Shown in pieces: positions 23,836 through 34,347 of a DNA stretch of 64,000 nucleotides. Numbering within the stretch: the first letter of the stretch is position 1; each line of letters opens with the position of its first letter. The translations under genes and the position numbers were made by a program. This DNA comes from Cardinalis cardinalis. Lineage: Eukaryota; Chordata; Aves; Passeriformes; Cardinalidae. The stretch is from the NCBI GenBank assembly GCA_014549065.1, contig JACDOX010000335.1:527614-591613 (forward strand). The letters are read 5' to 3'. The notes beneath the pieces were generated by a model. The model ran no database searches, had not been told where the DNA came from, and saw nothing but the letters and a program-made list of their open reading frames with translations.

Positions 23836-24342
23836 GCATAGAATCATTTATGTTGGAAAAGAACTATAAGATTGTGAAGCCCAGCCTTTAACCCAGCACT
23901 GCCCAGGCCGCCACTAACCATGTCCCCAAGTGTTGCATCTACATGTCTTTTAAATGCCTTTAGGGATGGTGATTCCACAACTTCCCTTGGCAGCCTTTCC
24001 AATGTTTGACAACCCTTTACATGAAGAAATTCCTCTTAATATCCAAACTAAATCTCCCCTGGTTAGACCTGAGATAATTAAATCTTTTTCTTTCCTTTGA
24101 GATCTAGTAGAAGAGACCAACTCCCACCATCTGGCTACAGCCTCGTTACAGGTAGTTGTAAAGAACAAAAAGGTCCCCCAAGCCTCCTTTTTTTCCAGTC
24201 TAATCAATCCCTCAGGTTCCTTCAGGTGCTCTTCATCAGACTTGTGCTCTAGACCCTTAACCAACTTTGTTGCCCTTCTCACATCAGCACTTCCATGTCT
24301 TTCTTGTGAAAGGGAGGGACCTTTCAATGAGGGACCCAAAAC
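23836..24342 (-). mobile_element. CR1 LINE 3' fragment (first of an adjacent pair)
   Basis: Minus-strand CR1. The 3' tail is at about 23836 (CATAGAATCATTTATGTTGG on the plus strand). The minus frame at 23950-24339 carries the C-terminal ORF2 words RRATKLVKGLEHKSDEEHLKE and LIRLEKKEAWG in altered form, then a degraded continuation. The element stops abruptly at about 24342, inside the region that normally reads GGGACCCAAAACTG, exactly where the next CR1 tail starts. Full-length CR1 is about 4.5 kb, so this is a short 5'-truncated or interrupted copy. Confidence 0.88.
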
Positions 24343-25016
24343 TGAATCACAGAATTCTCAAGGTTGGAAGAGACCATCAAGAACATTCAACCATGCAGCG
24401 CTACCACTGCTACCCCTACTAAACCATATCACCCAACACCAGGAAGAGATGCCTCTAAAATATCTTTGGGGATGGTGATCTCAACTCAGCCCTGGATTAC
24501 TTTTATCAATGCCTGACCACTCTAACAGTGATTTTTTTCCCTAATATCTATTATGGATCTCCTCTGTCACAGCTTAAGTCCATTTCCTCTTGCTCCAGGC
24601 ATGGTAGAAGAAACTGCCCCACCTCACTACAAGACTTTAGGTGTGGTCTCACCAGTGCCCTGGTCCTGCTGGCCACATCATTGCTGACACAGGCCAAGGT
24701 TGTCATTGGCCTTCTTCGCCACCTGAGCATATACTGGCTCATGTTCAGCTGCTGTTGAGCAGCACCCCAGTCTTTGCAGCCGCTCTTCTTTCAGCCTGTA
24801 GCATTTCATGGGGTTAGTGTGACAAAAGTGAAGGACCTGGCAATTGCCTTGTTGAACTTCATGCAGCTGGACTCAGCTCACCCAGCCAGCCTATCCAGAT
24901 CAGTCTGTAGAGCCTGCCTGCCCTCCAGCAGATGGGAGGTACTCATGCTCCACTTGGTATCATTTGAAAATTGACTGACGGTGCACTCAATCCCTTGCCC
25001 AGAAGCATGTCCTTGT
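24343..25016 (-). mobile_element. CR1 LINE 3' fragment (second of an adjacent pair)
   Basis: A second minus-strand CR1 begins with its own 3' tail at 24343 (GAATCACAGAATTCTCAAGG on the plus strand) and runs to about 25016. It includes the end of the reverse-transcriptase domain. Translating the minus strand across 24950-24980 gives SQFSNDTK, where active copies have SKFADDTK, so the catalytic pair DD is ND. The copy also has frameshifts. Truncation lies just upstream of the catalytic box. It lies head-to-tail against the preceding CR1 in the same orientation. Confidence 0.88.
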
Positions 25017-25236
25017 AAGTGTACTCATATTGTATACCTCAGTACACCAAAAGGGAAGGAGTAATTAGCTCTACATGCACAGAGCACTTCGAGGGCACAA
25101 CTGGTTTTGTCCCTTTCCAAAAAGGGACCAACAATTTGCAGAGTAATCAGTCTGTATATTTCCTTTTCTGTCCAATGTTAAACCTGAATGGTGCATGAGA
25201 CATGGTAGGATGTTGACTGAGATAGAAGAGTATTAT

Positions 25237-25836
25237 TGCCCTGGTTTGAGCTTAGATAGAGTTAATTTTCTTCACAGAATCTAGTATGAACAATGTTTTA
25301 GATTTGTGCTGGAAACAGTGTCGATAAGTCACGTCTGTTTAAGTCACAGCTGAGCACTGGTTACACAACACCAAGGCTTTTTTACCTTCTTGCATCACCC
25401 CACCAGTCAGGAGACTAAGGGTGTACAAAGGGTTGGGAGGGGTTACAGCCAGAACAGATGACCCCTGCTGAACAAAGGAACATTCCTTACCGTATGGCAT
25501 TATGATCAGCATATAAATCTGGGAGAAGAAAAAGGATGGGGGCATGTTCAAGGTGATGGTGTTTGTCATCCAAGATGTTATTATGTGTAATGAAGCCTTG
25601 GTTTCCTGGGGATTACTGAACAAATGGCTGCCCATGGGAAAGTGTGAATGAATTCCTTGTTCTGCTTTGCACTTGTGCACAGCCTTTGCTTTCCATATTA
25701 AACTGTCCTTTTCTCAACCCACAAGTTTTTTCACTTTTACCCTTCCAATTCTCTGCCCATCCTGATGACTGGAGGGGGCAGGAAGTGAGCAAGCAGTTGT
25801 GTGGTTTTTAGTTATTTAGTGATGTTAATCATGGCA
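25237..25836 (+). mobile_element. ERVL-type avian solo LTR, complete
   Basis: A 600-bp LTR in the plus orientation. It starts TGCCCTGGTTTGAGC, in place of the common avian TGTCCTGGTTT-like head, and ends TTAATCATGGCA in place of TTAAACCACGACA. Inside are a TATA box ATATAAAT at 25511-25518, a polyadenylation signal ATTAAA at 25697-25702, then CTCAACCCACAAGTTTT and CAATTCTCTGCCCATCC, all as in this LTR family. The flanks are ATTAT (25232-25236) and ATTGT (25837-25841), a 5-bp target-site duplication with one mismatch, as expected for ERVL. No internal retroviral genes are attached. Confidence 0.85.
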
Positions 25837-25841
25837 ATTGT

Positions 25842-26055
25842 TAAAGAATATCTAGCATGATTTTTGTTCTCAGCTGATGAGGAGGAATATCAGTCCTGAA
25901 AACAATGCCAGGACTGAATACTAACTGAATCAACCTTAACAAAATATACACTTCATCAGGAAGTATCTAACAAAATTAAAATCAGCTTTATTGCAAAAAT
26001 AACAGTTTGTATTTTTCAACCTACTCTATTTAGCTACAAAACATTTGTGAAATAT
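25842..26055. other. Unique AT-rich DNA
   Basis: Nothing recognised between the solo LTR and the palindrome. Confidence 0.5.
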
Positions 26056-26101
26056 ATATGCACCAGTGAGGAAAGCAATGGCTTTCCTCACTGGTGCATA
26101 T
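26056..26101. repeat. Perfect 21-bp inverted repeat with 4-base loop
   Basis: The left arm at 26056-26076 is the exact reverse complement of the right arm at 26081-26101, and the loop is AATG. The pairing stops at the next base on each side (T opposite T). The arm contains GCACCAGTGAGGAAAGC. A perfect stem of this length in diverged, AT-rich DNA is unlikely to be old. A recent template-switch event at a replication fork would explain it. It is too short and too perfect to resemble a typical microRNA precursor. Confidence 0.95.
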
Positions 26102-28066
26102 TCAAAGCGAATTAGAGCAAAAGTTTTCAATTAGCACTTTATATTTTAACTGGTTAGTCAATTTACCTTATTGTATTTTTCATTTGTAGTCACTGTTCAA
26201 TTGATTTCCATTTTCATTTATTTTACTTAAAAAATCAACATTCATACAGTATGCTGATATGGCTTCTTTTACTTGTTTTACTTTTAATCCAGAATTATTG
26301 CAATAATTGGATATTAGAATCTAAAAATTACTAATATATATGCTAGTTATATCCAGGAAAAAAAAGCGTTAAGACAGCACATTTTACAAATGCTTTGCTA
26401 GAAATCTGTGTTAGTATTTTTCTGATTCCTGTAATAGGGGATATGCATATCCACAAATTTTTAAAAGTTTACAAAAAAGTGAATAAAATGAAATATGTCA
26501 TTAGAAAGTTCAGTCCCCATCATGTGATGTCCTAGAAGAGCTCTTACACGGAAGACAGGGGAAAGAGGAAGTACTGGGAATTGAAGAAAAGGGTCATCAT
26601 GTTGTCAGGTTTTAAAGACTTCTTTCACTCCTGTCTGAATTGCTTTAGTCAGCAAAACGTATGCCACTATCATTATTAGGCAACATCAGCACGGCTCACA
26701 TCTGTACAGAAGATGGAGTGAATAAATCTACTATCTTAGGATGGGATTTGACATTATCCAAGAATATCTGATTTTGTCTCTTTGCTGGATCATGTAGCTA
26801 GATCTGTGACAACCCTCAAGGGCATCCTGTTTTCTAGCTTCTTATAATGATGTGTAGCCACTCATTGGCATCACCATCCAGAAGCCAAGAGAGCATCTGC
26901 CTTTTCTTAAAGGTCCTGTGGTGCATCAGTCTTGTTGCCCCCTTCCTCTCTTTGGTTGTGTTATATGCAGGGATCAGGATCCTGCAGCCAAATTAAAGGG
27001 CCTTTCACCTTGCGATCAGCAATCAGCACAGTTCTTTTAGCTTGAGTTTTTTGGGTCGTCCTAAAGGACTTTAAGGACAGGTTTTCCATGGATGATGCAT
27101 CTTCTTTCTGAACTCAAAAAGAAACTGGATGCAACTGCATGAATAGGATATTTAAAAACCCTGTCAGGATCTCTAGTCTGCCTCCTGTATGAAAAAGCTG
27201 AATGCTATCATAGCTTAATAGATACAGATTAGTTGGTCTTATCCAGTACTCTCTTGTCTACCAGTGGAACCTATCTGAAGCCAAGCTATTTGATGATAAA
27301 TGGATAGATCAATATGTGTGGCTGCAGATCAACATGCCCAGTTACACCAAATTATTTTATGCCGGGCCATTCCCTCTAGTGCTACTTCTTCTGATGATGA
27401 CAGCTATGGGAATAGATACTATGGAACTGATATGTATTCTTTTTCTTGGCCAACTATCATGTGACAGCAGCTTTTGGTGTTCAACAAACTTTCCCTGGAT
27501 ACCTCTTGTCCTTGTCTCTTTCTGTTTTTTGAAGAGGGAGTTTTTTCTAGTCAGTGCTGTCACTTGGACAATTACGGGACAGCTAGGTCCTTGTGATTTT
27601 CACTCAACAGACTGCTTCAACAGTCACTTCCCATTACTCCTAAAGCTGTATCAGACTTTCATCCGGGCCTGTTGCTAGATTAAGAGATTAATTAACCTTT
27701 CTGTTTATTTCTTCATGTCTCATTCTTTTAGGTGTGATGCAGCACTTCTCACTCAAAGTCAAAAAGACAATTTTGGTTTATTTCTACAGATGCAGGCATT
27801 TTAAGATAGCTCTTTGGCCACGTATTTCTCACTAAAGGAAGAGCAGAAGCTCAGTTCTCTGCCTTTGGTGATCTCTAAGACAATACTCAGCTGTGTCCAC
27901 ATTATCTGTGAAACTGCAAAAGCCCCACAAAATTCCAATGGAAAGTGAGGGAGCATCCTGCTGGAGCTTTTATATTTACCATGCCCAGCATCTGGGTCCT
28001 GAAAATGCTTGTGGACTCTTTACCTGTTTTCCCACCAGCATTTCAGTAGTCTGAGTTCCACTTAAA
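26102..28066. other. Unique DNA, no gene seen
   Basis: The longest frame is 120 codons at 27316-27678 (plus), with an antisense shadow. Its composition (many Leu, Phe, Cys) looks like translated non-coding DNA and I recognise no domain. Confidence 0.45.
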
Positions 28067-28156
28067 AACTATATGGCAATAATCATGGCCCATGAAAACA
28101 GGAATTCAAGAAACTATATGGCAATAATCATGGCCCATGAAAACAGGAATTCAAGA
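28067..28156 (+). repeat. Perfect 45-bp tandem duplication
   Basis: 28067-28111 and 28112-28156 are identical 45-bp units. With no mismatch, this is either a very recent event, a polymorphism or an assembly artefact. Confidence 0.95.
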
Positions 28157-30900
28157 TCCTCAGCTAGACCCTTTCTGGTAATATAACTGCAAAGAACATA
28201 GGAATTCAGAGAACAAATAAATGCTTTCTCAAAGACAGTGAGTCCACACCAAAAGTCTTCCAACCCAGTCTTTCTTATCTTCTGTGATTCTTTACACATT
28301 TGATTTTTGTTTTAGAAGCAGACAGAAAGGACAGTCTGTGTAAGCCACATACACACACACCAAGCAGTAGAACACAGTACACTTGACTGTTTTATCTACA
28401 GCAAAATTTTTCTTCTCTCAATTGTCAAATCACAGCTAGAACTACTGTAGAAATGTGTAATCTGACTGCAGAATCTAACACTACCTATTTGTAAGTAATG
28501 TTTCATTCCAGATTAATTACATCTTCGAAATTATACTCTGCTATTAATCTCAGATTTCTCAAAGGTTCAGGCTTGCTTCCCATACGTGGTTTGGATACAC
28601 TCTCAGGGGTCTGCTTCTCCTGAGCTTGTATATGTACATGCCCTGCTAAGTATGATAGAGAAACTAAACTCTTTTTTACATGAATCTGTGCTAGTGCTCC
28701 ACAGGAGCTACAAAATAGAATGAAAGCATGTATTATACCATTATATTTAAACATTAACACAACAGTCCAGCACTGGGGTGCAATGCACCAGATAGATGTA
28801 TTGCTTGAAGGATTTCATAGACATCACTACTAAAATGCACTATTTGACATTACTCATTTAACTGTGTTTGAGTAAGGTGTTTTTTAGCAATATAGCTGCA
28901 CTCAAGATAAGTTAATAATTCTGTCTCTTATTCTGCTGAAACTTTCTGTTTCTAAGCATCTATATTGCTGCCTAGTCTAGACATACTGCTCAAGCAATGT
29001 CATATTCTGAAAATGAAAAGCTTGGTCCTAAGGCCATTCTCAACCAATGGACCCCATAAATTTCCCTCTTGATTTAAAAGCATATCAGGGAAACATATTT
29101 CTTTGGGTGCCTTTCTTTTTATGGATCTGAATTACTAGTATTAGTCTGGTAGAACTAAATAAACTGATGTAACAGTCCCATAATTACCAGCTAGTCTTGT
29201 AATGAATTTTGTCCCCGTTGCAGATAATTTACTGGTGTGACATAGGAAGTCTGCATGCAGTGGGTTAAGATATTACTGCTGTTAGCTGGTTGACTTGGCT
29301 CTCTGTTAGAGTTGCCAAGACAGAACCGAGACTTGAGCCATGGCCTCTGCAGCTCCCAGCCTGTTGTCTTGATGTAGCAGAACCAGCTGCACTGATGGCG
29401 TGTGACTGCCTGCAGCCGGCACACGAGTTCCTGTCTGTTGACTGTGGGAAATTGCAATTGCCATGAGATGAGCCAAAAGAAAATTTGGTGCTTGCAGTTC
29501 CTGAAACTGTCTCTGCTAGTTTTGCCATTGAATATTAGATTTATCATATGTAAAATGCTAAAAAGAAACTTCTTGTTTTACTGCAGTCTGCACTATATCA
29601 GGTGTTGTACAGAAAATCCTGCTACAATGAATAAAGGCTTTCATCTCTTTCTTCTAGAAAATAAAATTTTAAAAAATCCAAACCCAAACTATATAGTGAA
29701 ATGTCTCATAACATACTACATCAAAAAAGGAGTTAATCACAGTAATGCTGATTTCTGTCATCCCACCATCCACAGGTTTCCATTACATGTGTTTATACTC
29801 TGAAGCTGCCACTGACTTCTCTAAAATAGAGATATTTCAGTTTTACCCTCCACCAGGATCTAAGTATTCCATCCCCAGGGTTCCAAGACATAGAATCTCC
29901 CTCTCTTTTGAAACTGGTGTCTTATCTGGCACGAGAAGAGCTTGAGAGGTGTCATCCCTTATTTAGCCAACAGATGATCAGCTAAATATGCCTGTTCGTG
30001 TATGCCTTCTGTGTCCAAAGCATAGTGAACCCACAACATTCCTGGCTCAATACAGTACAGTACTATAAATAAATTCCAAAATTTGATTTGTAACTTTTCT
30101 TCAAGTTAACCCACCTTGAATATTTTAATATTAGGCTAGACAGAGATAGAGACAAAATAGATTTCATGTTTCAGTTGTAAAATAAGTGATAGTGATTTTT
30201 AGATCTTTAAAGACAAAAGAGGTGCTGGAAGTGAGGACTTTGAAAATAGAATACATACTGAGGGTCTAGTGCTTTATAAACTTAGTTTGAAGTACTCAGA
30301 AAGCAGAAAAAAAACCCAAAGAACATGTGTGTTGAAACAAGCAAAATCTAGAATACCTTTTCTTAAAATTTGCTACTTCTTGTAGCTGTGAATATGTGAC
30401 ATTTTCCAAGGAGTCATTATTCTTTGTATTTCTACATTTGCTTTTCATAGATAAGAGAGAAATGTGCATAGTTGATCTCTTCTTTCTATATATACCACAC
30501 CATTTCTCTCAATTTCAATTCATGTCACCAATTTTTTCTTCTTGTTAACACCTTTTTCCATTCAAAATTTACGCACGGCTTGGTAGAACATTTTCCTGCA
30601 TAAATTTACTTCTGTACTAAGGTATACAGATCATTTATGATCTACATAGAGCAATATTTCATATGGATTTTTTAACCATCCATTTTCTGATTTTTTTACT
30701 TTTTCACAGGTCGTATGTCTCTCTATTAAATACTGTGCTGCATTTGACCCCAATGCTAAGCTTTTCCATTTCCTTGTGACAGCAACCAGGATCTCAGCCT
30801 TTGCTGTATATGAACTATATCACCCAAGCTAAGAACCATGCTGAGAATTTGATGGAGTGGAAAGAGAAAAGGTATGAACTATACATCTGAAGCATATTTG
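28157..30900. other. Unique DNA with one GC-richer block, no gene seen
   Basis: A GC-richer stretch at about 29230-29470 holds overlapping minus frames (118 and 87 codons) and the start of a 133-codon plus frame (29402-29803). None is recognised. The rest is AT-rich. Confidence 0.4.
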
Positions 30901-31078
30901 ACCCAGTGGAAACACCAGCAATAATCACTTTTAGGTGCACTGTCCTCCTGCTCTGTCAGCTGGGGGTGTTCTATTCTGTTGCTGGAACTCCTTCTGGAGT
31001 TGTTCATAGCCAAGTCCTTCACCTTCCATCACCTTCAATGTTATCATCTCCATTGTCCTCAGCCTCACTTCCCTTGCC

Positions 31079-31106
31079 AAAAAAAAAAAAAAAAAACAAA
31101 AAAAAA
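31079..31106. repeat. Poly-A tract
   Basis: A18, one C, then A9. It could be a slippage tract or a decayed retrotransposition tail. No recognisable element lies upstream. Confidence 0.85.
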
Positions 31107-31734
31107 CGCATATGAAAGTTATCTCTCAAATCTAACTGGAATAAGGGGTGCAGGTGAGGGGGAGGAGGTAGTTCTTTGACTTTTTTCTTATTACTTTTAT
31201 TTCTCATTAGGAAGATCTTGAAACTAATTTCAGAGATAGTGCATGGGCACGTTTGCTACACAAAAATAGGTTAGACAATTAAATGTGCTGTTAGCCAGAT
31301 CTGGATAGGATAAATACTTGATTGAACTTTCATACCATAAGAGTAGTCATGGTGGCTGACAGAGAATATCTCCTGAGTTGATAGACATTGTTTAAGTTAG
31401 ATGGAGCTGTTGCAATATCTGAAAATGTTGAGTTCTTCAATTTCCATTAATATTTATGTGTCTAATAGGAAGAAAGATCAATAGCTTTTTCTCTGAAAGC
31501 AATCACTATAGAACCAAAATTAATTACTGAAAATAAAATAATTACAGACAATCTTATTTGTGTTCTGGACAGCTAATTAGAAAGATCAAAGTAAAAGTCA
31601 ACAATGTTTTCTTGTTTCTGCATTGATTCTAAAGGCTCTGACTGTGGCTCATGGATACATGGGATATATTTTATCTACTAGTACCTATCTCCTATTCTGC
31701 ATTATATCATTACTTTTCATAACTTAAGCCATTT

Positions 31735-31849
31735 CACTTCTCTTCTTCCCTCTCTCCTTTCTCCTCTCCTTTCTTCCTCTGTTCCTCACTTTCCTGTACT
31801 CTCCCTCCCTCTTTCCCTGCCCTCATTCCTTCCTTCCTTCCCTTCTCTT
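31735..31849. repeat. Polypyrimidine tract with TTCC repeats
   Basis: About 115 bases are almost entirely C and T on the plus strand, ending in several CCTT units at about 31824-31842. Long pyrimidine/purine mirror-like tracts can form triplex DNA. This is a property of the composition and is not evidence of function. Confidence 0.85.
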
Positions 31850-33870
31850 AAATTTTTAATATATTTCCCCTTAGATATTTAATTTATACCCATTCTATGT
31901 ATGATATTTGCTTGGCTGATAAATCGTCTTTCTTTACTTCTGCTTGTGGAGATGGGGGAAAAGAGGAAATGAGTGCTTTTCCCTGCACCTTCTCTGTTGA
32001 TGAATATTGAACTTGGAAGGACTTTTGATTGTTTTTGTCATTGGCAGTAAGCACATTTGCAAATAAAAGCTCCCTGAAAAACAACTTACTAGTGTGAAGT
32101 AGGCTGTACATTGACCTCCTCTATCTTTAGATCCACATTTATCAATAACAAATCACAAAGAAGCCCAGATGGAAGCATTTTCCTTTCAGGAAAGAGAGGA
32201 GATAATGATTTGCCTATAAAATTTATGTATCGGACCTAACCACCTCAATAAATTTAAATTTCCTTCAGAGGAATTGTCAATTTTAATCAAATAATTTGAG
32301 TCATCCCTGATAGATATTCTACCTCCTTTTTTAGCTACAATGCAAATTAAATGTTTCTCATAACACAGGTGAAGGAAAGATAAAGGTGAAATGGACAGAG
32401 ACTTCTGGCATGATATTTAAATCTGAAAATCATAATTGCTTGGGGCTTTCTTTTTAACATAAATCAGGAGTTCTTCCAGAAGATTGCTTGAGGAAAAAGC
32501 CTCAACATAGCAATAGCAGGAAATTTAAAATCTAGTTTATAATAAGAGGCACTTACTTCAGCTAGTCCTGATAGCCTCTAAACTTCGACCTGTTATTTGG
32601 TATAGATTGAAACTTACATAATGTTGTAAACTACGCGTGAGCAATTATCGTGACAACGAGCAGGAAATTAAACTGGTATATTTAGGGCTTACATAGCTTT
32701 CAACACCTTAGCTCAATTGATTTGATGCACACTGAAGGGAACAGCATCTTCTTTAGCTGTGTCTGTTCTGAAAGAGAAATACCAACGTCTCATGTACTAC
32801 TTGTGTGATTCCTGCTGTTTCTTAGCCTTTGCCAGCACATTCCTGAGTATATAAGGTAAAAAGACATGGATTGCTGAAGGGTAGGAAGGAACAAATGGAA
32901 CAATGACAGCAGAATTGCTGGGTTATAAACATAGCTTTGCTACTTATTTTTTATTGACTTTTTTGGAAGCCACTTGAAATCTACTGCCCCAAGTTTATTT
33001 GTCCACAAAAGAGAACCAATGATTCTTTAAATCATTCCCATAAGTCTCCATGTTATTATCAAATTGTTTTCCTTATTGATTATCTAACATAAGTAACCAC
33101 AGTGAAAATTTGTTTTTAACAACCTGTTGAATATGTAATTGGTTTTCACCCTGTTGTGTATGTATTTTTAGTTGAATCTAATTTCCTTGTAAGACATGAT
33201 GCTAAAATTATAGCTGCTGAAGTCTACATAGGTAAAAACAGTAGGAGTTTACAAGCTGGCAAATGATTTATAGAAATTTGAACATTTGTTCTAATTGACT
33301 ACCAAATGTTCTTATGGTTACTTAATATATTTTATCTAGTTAGTAATTGGCATCATGGTATTCTGCAATTTGTTATAACATAAATAAAATTATTTAATAT
33401 GAACTTTTTCCTGTTACAGAGACAGACATTTCATGCACTAGCAAATAAAATGTTGCTTTAAAAAGTAAATAATAAGAATCAAAGAAGCTAAGGCCAAAAA
33501 ATAAAATCAGCATTTTCTGAAGATGTGATAGCAGATTTCAATATTTTTTAAGCTACCATTCCAAATACAAAAGATGGCACACCATGAGCTTGTACAGTGA
33601 CAATTTTAAGGTTGGCAGTTTGGAAAGACTTTGGTTTTAAAAGGTCTTAATTCAAAGTCAAACACAAGCTTTTCTGGGTTATTGTAGCTCAAACATTGTT
33701 TCTAAAATTTGAAAGACCTGAAGGAATTGTAAAATCAAAGTATCTCCTTAATCTTTGCAAGTATATATACGTTTTTCACGAGTATTTTCCCTAGTGTCAA
33801 GTGAATTTCAGTGTAATATTATCATACAGATAAAAGCTTTATGTAACAGAATACACAAATGCTCATTAAA
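31850..33870. other. AT-rich unique DNA, no gene seen
   Basis: No open frame above 75 codons and no recognised repeat. Confidence 0.5.
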
Positions 33871-33874
33871 AGCT

Positions 33875-34130
33875 CCCAACACCCTGTTTGCCCACCCTGG
33901 TCATGCTGCTTCTGGCCGTTCTCACTGCTCCAGGGGTGCTCCTATTGCATAGGGGGGTGCCCACCATTATTCCTTACCCAGCCCATGCTTCAGCAGCCTC
34001 ATGTTGCCAGGTCCTGGCAGGTCTCAGAGCTTCCCCCACCCTGTACACTGCAATCCTCCACAGGTGGAATGAACCTGCACCGGAGATGACCACCTGGGCA
34101 AGGGATGTATGTTCAACTGAGTCCTTTTAG
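33875..34130 (+). other. GC-rich block of unknown origin next to a CR1 tail
   Basis: This 250-bp block is much richer in G and C than the AT-rich DNA to its left. It runs directly into a CR1 3' tail on its right. Its sequence does not follow the CR1 body that should precede that tail. It might be the head of a composite SINE, part of an LTR into which CR1 inserted, or a CR1 chimera. Overlapping frames of 65-80 codons are not recognised. Confidence 0.4.
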
Positions 34131-34346
34131 GTTGGACATTAGGGAGAATTTCTTCACAGAAAGGATGACTGGGCTTTGGGATGGGCTGCCCAGGGAGATG
34201 GTGGAGCCACTGTCGCTGGGGGTTTTTAAGAAAAGGGTAGATGCGGCGCTCAGTGCTTTGGTTTAATTGACAAGGAGGGTGTTTGGTCATAGGTTGTACT
34301 CAACCACATTAAAGACCTTCTCCAATTTAGTTGATTCTGTGATTCT
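34131..34346 (+). mobile_element. CR1-X-like 3' tail
   Basis: Plus-strand translation from about 34131 gives RLDIRENFFTERMTGLWDG, then LPREMVEPLSLGVFKKRVD, the C-terminal end of CR1 ORF2. This is followed by the 3' untranslated segment and the tail GATTCTGTGATTCTTT at about 34333-34347. The wording of the 3' part (TTGACAAGGAGGGTGTTTGG) fits the CR1-X group as I know it. This frame is uninterrupted through about 45 codons, but nothing upstream is left. Confidence 0.85.
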
Positions 34347-34347
34347 T

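Noticed and set aside
27180..27280. Words resembling the 3' end of an L2/L3-type LINE or related SINE (TTGGTCTTATCCAGTACTC)
   Set aside because: The similarity is short and from memory only, and no adjoining element body could be recognised.
27316..27678. 120-codon plus frame
   Set aside because: Hydrophobic, cysteine-rich translation typical of T-rich non-coding DNA. No domain, and an antisense frame overlaps it.
28240..28300. CTTCTGTGATTCTTT after CTTCCAACCCAGTC, resembling a CR1 tail
   Set aside because: Only about 40 bases fit and nothing upstream resembles CR1. It may be a very old remnant but cannot be supported.
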